This document shows, piece after piece, positions 61,650 through 64,000 of a DNA stretch of 64,000 nt; position 1 is the stretch's first letter; each line of letters starts with the position of its first letter. Both the position numbers and the translations under genes were made by a program. The stretch comes from Mermis nigrescens (lineage: Eukaryota > Nematoda > Enoplea > Mermithida > Mermithidae). The notes under the pieces were generated by a model that ran no database searches, was not told the origin of the DNA, and saw only the letters and a list, made by a program, of their open reading frames with translations. The stretch lies in the NCBI GenBank assembly GCA_036768485.1, contig JAVLUZ010000142.1, forward strand, positions 4,916,049 through 4,980,048, read 5' to 3'.

Positions 61650-61832
61650 GACAGACTGAAAAAAGACCGATTGATTGCCCCAGATGTACATTCTTGTGCT
61701 CAATTTCCATACGCACGTACACACGACCGTTAATACCAACAGCAAGTGAGTCGCCGGGACCACCTTCCCCTAAAAATTATCATATTTTTCATTCATTCCC
61801 ACACATATTCAATCTAAAATCCGGGATAGGAT
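61650..61832. repeat. third copy of a giant-element segment
   Basis: Matches 48,860-49,050 and 27,475-27,665: GACCGATTGATTGCCCC, TCAATTTCCATACGCACGTA, CGGGACCACCTTCCCC and AAAATCCGGGATAGGA. It ends just at the first TGTAACATATATGTTACA palindrome, so the giant-element middle contains mobile or shared pieces. Confidence 0.7.
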
Positions 61833-61833
61833 T

Positions 61834-62510
61834 TGTAACATATATGTTACAGAAGTAACAGTTAGTTTTGTAACATAGATGTATGTGAGTAATTCATTTA
61901 TTCATATATATTTACGAAGCCGTTTCAACATAGCAATATGCATAGTCAACTCGTTCTTTCATTTGACTTATAGTGATGCGAAACATATGCCAAAAGTCAG
62001 TTGTTTTCAAAAACAAAGAATTTTTCTTACTTTTTTGAGAATTTTTTTCAATCAAACAGTTCGATTTTGTTTATTTATGATAAGTACTGATGCTGAAACT
62101 TTGAACACTTATCCTTTTTTGTAGGCAACGATTTTTCTTAGTCGTTTTGTAACATATATGTTACGAGTCGTTTTGTAACATATATGTTACAAGTGATTCT
62201 GTAACATATATGTTACGAAGTAACTGATTAGTTTTGTAACATAGATGTATGTGAGTAATTCATTTATTCATATATATTTACGAAGCCGTTCTTTGCATAT
62301 TATGCATAATTAGCTCTTTCTTTCATTTTTATTATAGTGATGCGAAACATATGCCAAAAAGTCAGTTGTTTTTCAAAAACAAAATTTTTCTTACTTTTTG
62401 AAATTTTTTTCAATCAAACGTTCAATTTTGTTCATTTATGATAAGTACTGATGCTGAAACTTTGAACACTTATCCTTTTTGTGGGCAACGATTTTCTTAT
62501 TGATTTCTTG
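61834..62510. repeat. ~287-bp tandem duplication bracketed by GTAACATATATGTTAC palindromes
   Basis: Two diverged direct copies (61,852-62,140 and 62,217-62,500) share TTTTGTAACATAGATGTATG, CATATATATTTACGAAGCCG, CGAAACATATGCCAAAA and CTGATGCTGAAACTTTGAAC. The perfect palindrome GTAACATATATGTTAC stands at 61,835, 62,149, 62,175 and 62,201, once before the first copy and three times between the copies. No coding sequence. Confidence 0.75.
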
Positions 62511-62513
62511 CAG

Positions 62514-62608
62514 ACGAGTCAGGTGAAATATGTTTTTGGGATGATCGCAGTGAGTGTTTTAAGTTTTATCGGCAAAATGAGCTAAAAATGAAAACGAAAA
62601 TCCGATAA
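62514..62608 (+). CDS. possible exon, unknown protein
   Basis: A good acceptor (TTGATTTCTTGCAG) is followed by an open frame reading ESGEICFWDDRSECFKFYRQ, then NELKMKTKIR and TAA at 62,606-62,608. An internal GTGAGT at 62,551 could instead be a donor. No upstream partner exon was found, and the phase does not fit the next candidate at 62,878. Low confidence. Confidence 0.25.
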
Positions 62609-62877
62609 AAGTGTCTTTTCTCCGATTCTTTAAATTAACCGAAATCTATTTAATAACGGAACGGTCACTAAGCAGTACTCTTGACCTCCCGCAGGCTGGC
62701 GCACGTCAACCTTCCCTTACATCGGCCATGCTGTGCATCTATGGTTTGACTTGACCATAGATTGGAAAAATGGGGAAATTCTCTAGGGAATACGGGAACA
62801 AAATTAAGTTAGCCAAACCCCAACACTAACCCCTTGCCCGATAGGCCATAATTGACTATTGAATGTAACCTTCATAG

Positions 62878-63046
62878 ATTGAGCTGCTTAGATAAAGATG
62901 TGTTTGCTTCTTTGGAAGAGGAAGAACGCATCAGCGCGAAGTCTGGTTCGACAAGCTTGTTGGACAAGACATTCCATAACGAAATTAGAAGCAAGCTACT
63001 GGAGCACGAGATCTTTCGCAAAGCATTGCCATTTCGGGAGATATAA
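62878..63046 (+). CDS. possible terminal exon, unknown protein
   Basis: After AG in CCTTCATAG the frame reads LSCLDKDVFASLEEEERIS, AKSGSTSLLDKTFHNEIR, SKLLEHEIFRKALPFREI and TAA. It has an acidic-basic, helical look and richer codon use than its surroundings. AATAAA lies at 63,151-63,156, about 105 bp downstream. The acceptor has a poor pyrimidine tract. No family recognised. Confidence 0.3.
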
Positions 63047-63059
63047 ATTTATCCTTTTT

Positions 63060-64000
63060 CTTGTCGAATACATTCATGATTTGTCATCTTAGATTTTTTA
63101 TTTTGTTGAAATAGTCTTTGAATATTATTGCTGTTTATGTGCATGGAAGGAATAAATATATTAAGCTACATACATATGGTATATCATGTGCAAGTTTTAG
63201 TCAGTGATTTCCGGGCATTAGCAGTAGCGATTCTTGTGGTCTGACTTCAGATTAAAACTAATACTAATGCAACGAACACCTTTTTTAAATGCTTCTTAGT
63301 CCCGACTGCTACAGTCTGTTTAGCAGCCCATTTTTCGCTCACTTGACTTATTATTTTAACCAGAACATTTTACGCTTTAGGTTTCAGCGGCAATGTTAGA
63401 TGCGTCATCATAATAAAGACACAACATTGATAAAAAGTTGTTAAAACAATCAGCCTCTACGGAAACAAACTAGTACAGTAATGAAACTTTATTTAGAATG
63501 GGTCTTTAAGAATGGAGCAGACAATGCCACTAGGACTATGTCTATTCAGAAGACTAGTCAAGGGCAAGAACTACTTTTAAAAAATCTGACAGACGTAGTC
63601 TTATAGTTTATTTCCTATGTTACGAAATTTATAGGTACCTACCTACTATTATTGCTAGAACAACTCTGCTGTAAATAACCTAATTAAACAGTTTGTTGAT
63701 AAGAAGCTAGAATTGCTTATATCAATTTAGGCCTGCTCAGGTGATTTTTTCTCAACAGTAAAAGTTTTTGATCAAGGCTATTAATGAAAAGTTGTTTCCA
63801 TAGCATTCTTTTAGCAAAATGTTACCTTTTTAACTAGCTCCGCACGGAAAACTATTGATTTTTGACTGAATCGTACCTACTTGATCATCTATTTTGCAAT
63901 CAATTTAAATTGTTTGCGATCTTATACTGGATGTTGTGAGAACAGTCTTCTTCGTATGACATCAATTAAAAAAGTTTAATATTGGTATGTATGAAAGTGT
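63060..64000. other. AT-rich DNA, no gene seen
   Basis: After the AATAAA at 63,151 there is no supportable exon. 63,360-63,430 (TTTACGCTTTAGGTTTCAGC, GACACAACATTGATAAAAAG) resembles 965-1,035 (TTTAACGCTTTAGGTTTTTG, ACACGACATCAATAAGAAG), so the two window ends share an old repeat. Confidence 0.4.

Overview
The window is eukaryotic and almost certainly animal DNA. It is AT-rich and gene-poor, has introns with GT..AG borders, and is crowded with animal-type transposable elements: a LOA/I-like non-LTR retrotransposon, a Ty3/Gypsy remnant, Helitron-like elements, MITEs and foldback elements. There is no bacterial operon, ribosome binding site, CRISPR array or recognisable RNA gene. The species cannot be named. 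The transposon mix, the cysteine-rich secreted proteins and frequent GGTACCTACC-type words make an arthropod (perhaps a hemipteran) my guess, at low confidence.

Layout. (1) 1-7,750: sparse unique DNA with small inverted-repeat elements. A three-exon cysteine-rich gene lies at 3,633-6,229 (+), with antistasin-like repeats followed by a helical cysteine-rich region; its 5' exons are not found. (2) 7,756-12,890: a nearly full-length non-LTR element on the minus strand (ORF1, then endonuclease-RT-RNase H ORF2), inactivated by two frame breaks. (3) 12,893-13,260: a decayed Ty3/Gypsy pol fragment (-). (4) 13,261-15,746: a head-to-tail Helitron-like array full of short tandem repeats. (5) 15,747-18,690: a second, damaged copy of the non-LTR element, missing its 3' half exactly at the Helitron junction. 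(6) 18,700-38,825 and 39,943-60,333: two direct copies of a ~20 kb block (A and B) separated by 1.1 kb. (7) 60,334-64,000: fragments of block repeats, an unusual palindrome-flanked tandem duplication, and two weak exon candidates.

Blocks A and B each carry a ~178-bp satellite with an inverted unit, a (TA)n tract, a ~5 kb giant imperfect foldback element rich in GTGTAAA/TTTACAC words with ~100-bp terminal inverted repeats, several MITEs, and a two-exon gene (-) for a small secreted eight-cysteine protein. That gene is open in copy B and frameshifted in the signal peptide in copy A. The copies differ by many small indels and one replaced patch. This fits a real but diverged duplication, two haplotypes laid end to end, or noisy long-read consensus.

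The genes do not form a pathway. The host content is two families of predicted secreted disulfide-rich proteins; nearly everything else is mobile or repetitive DNA.
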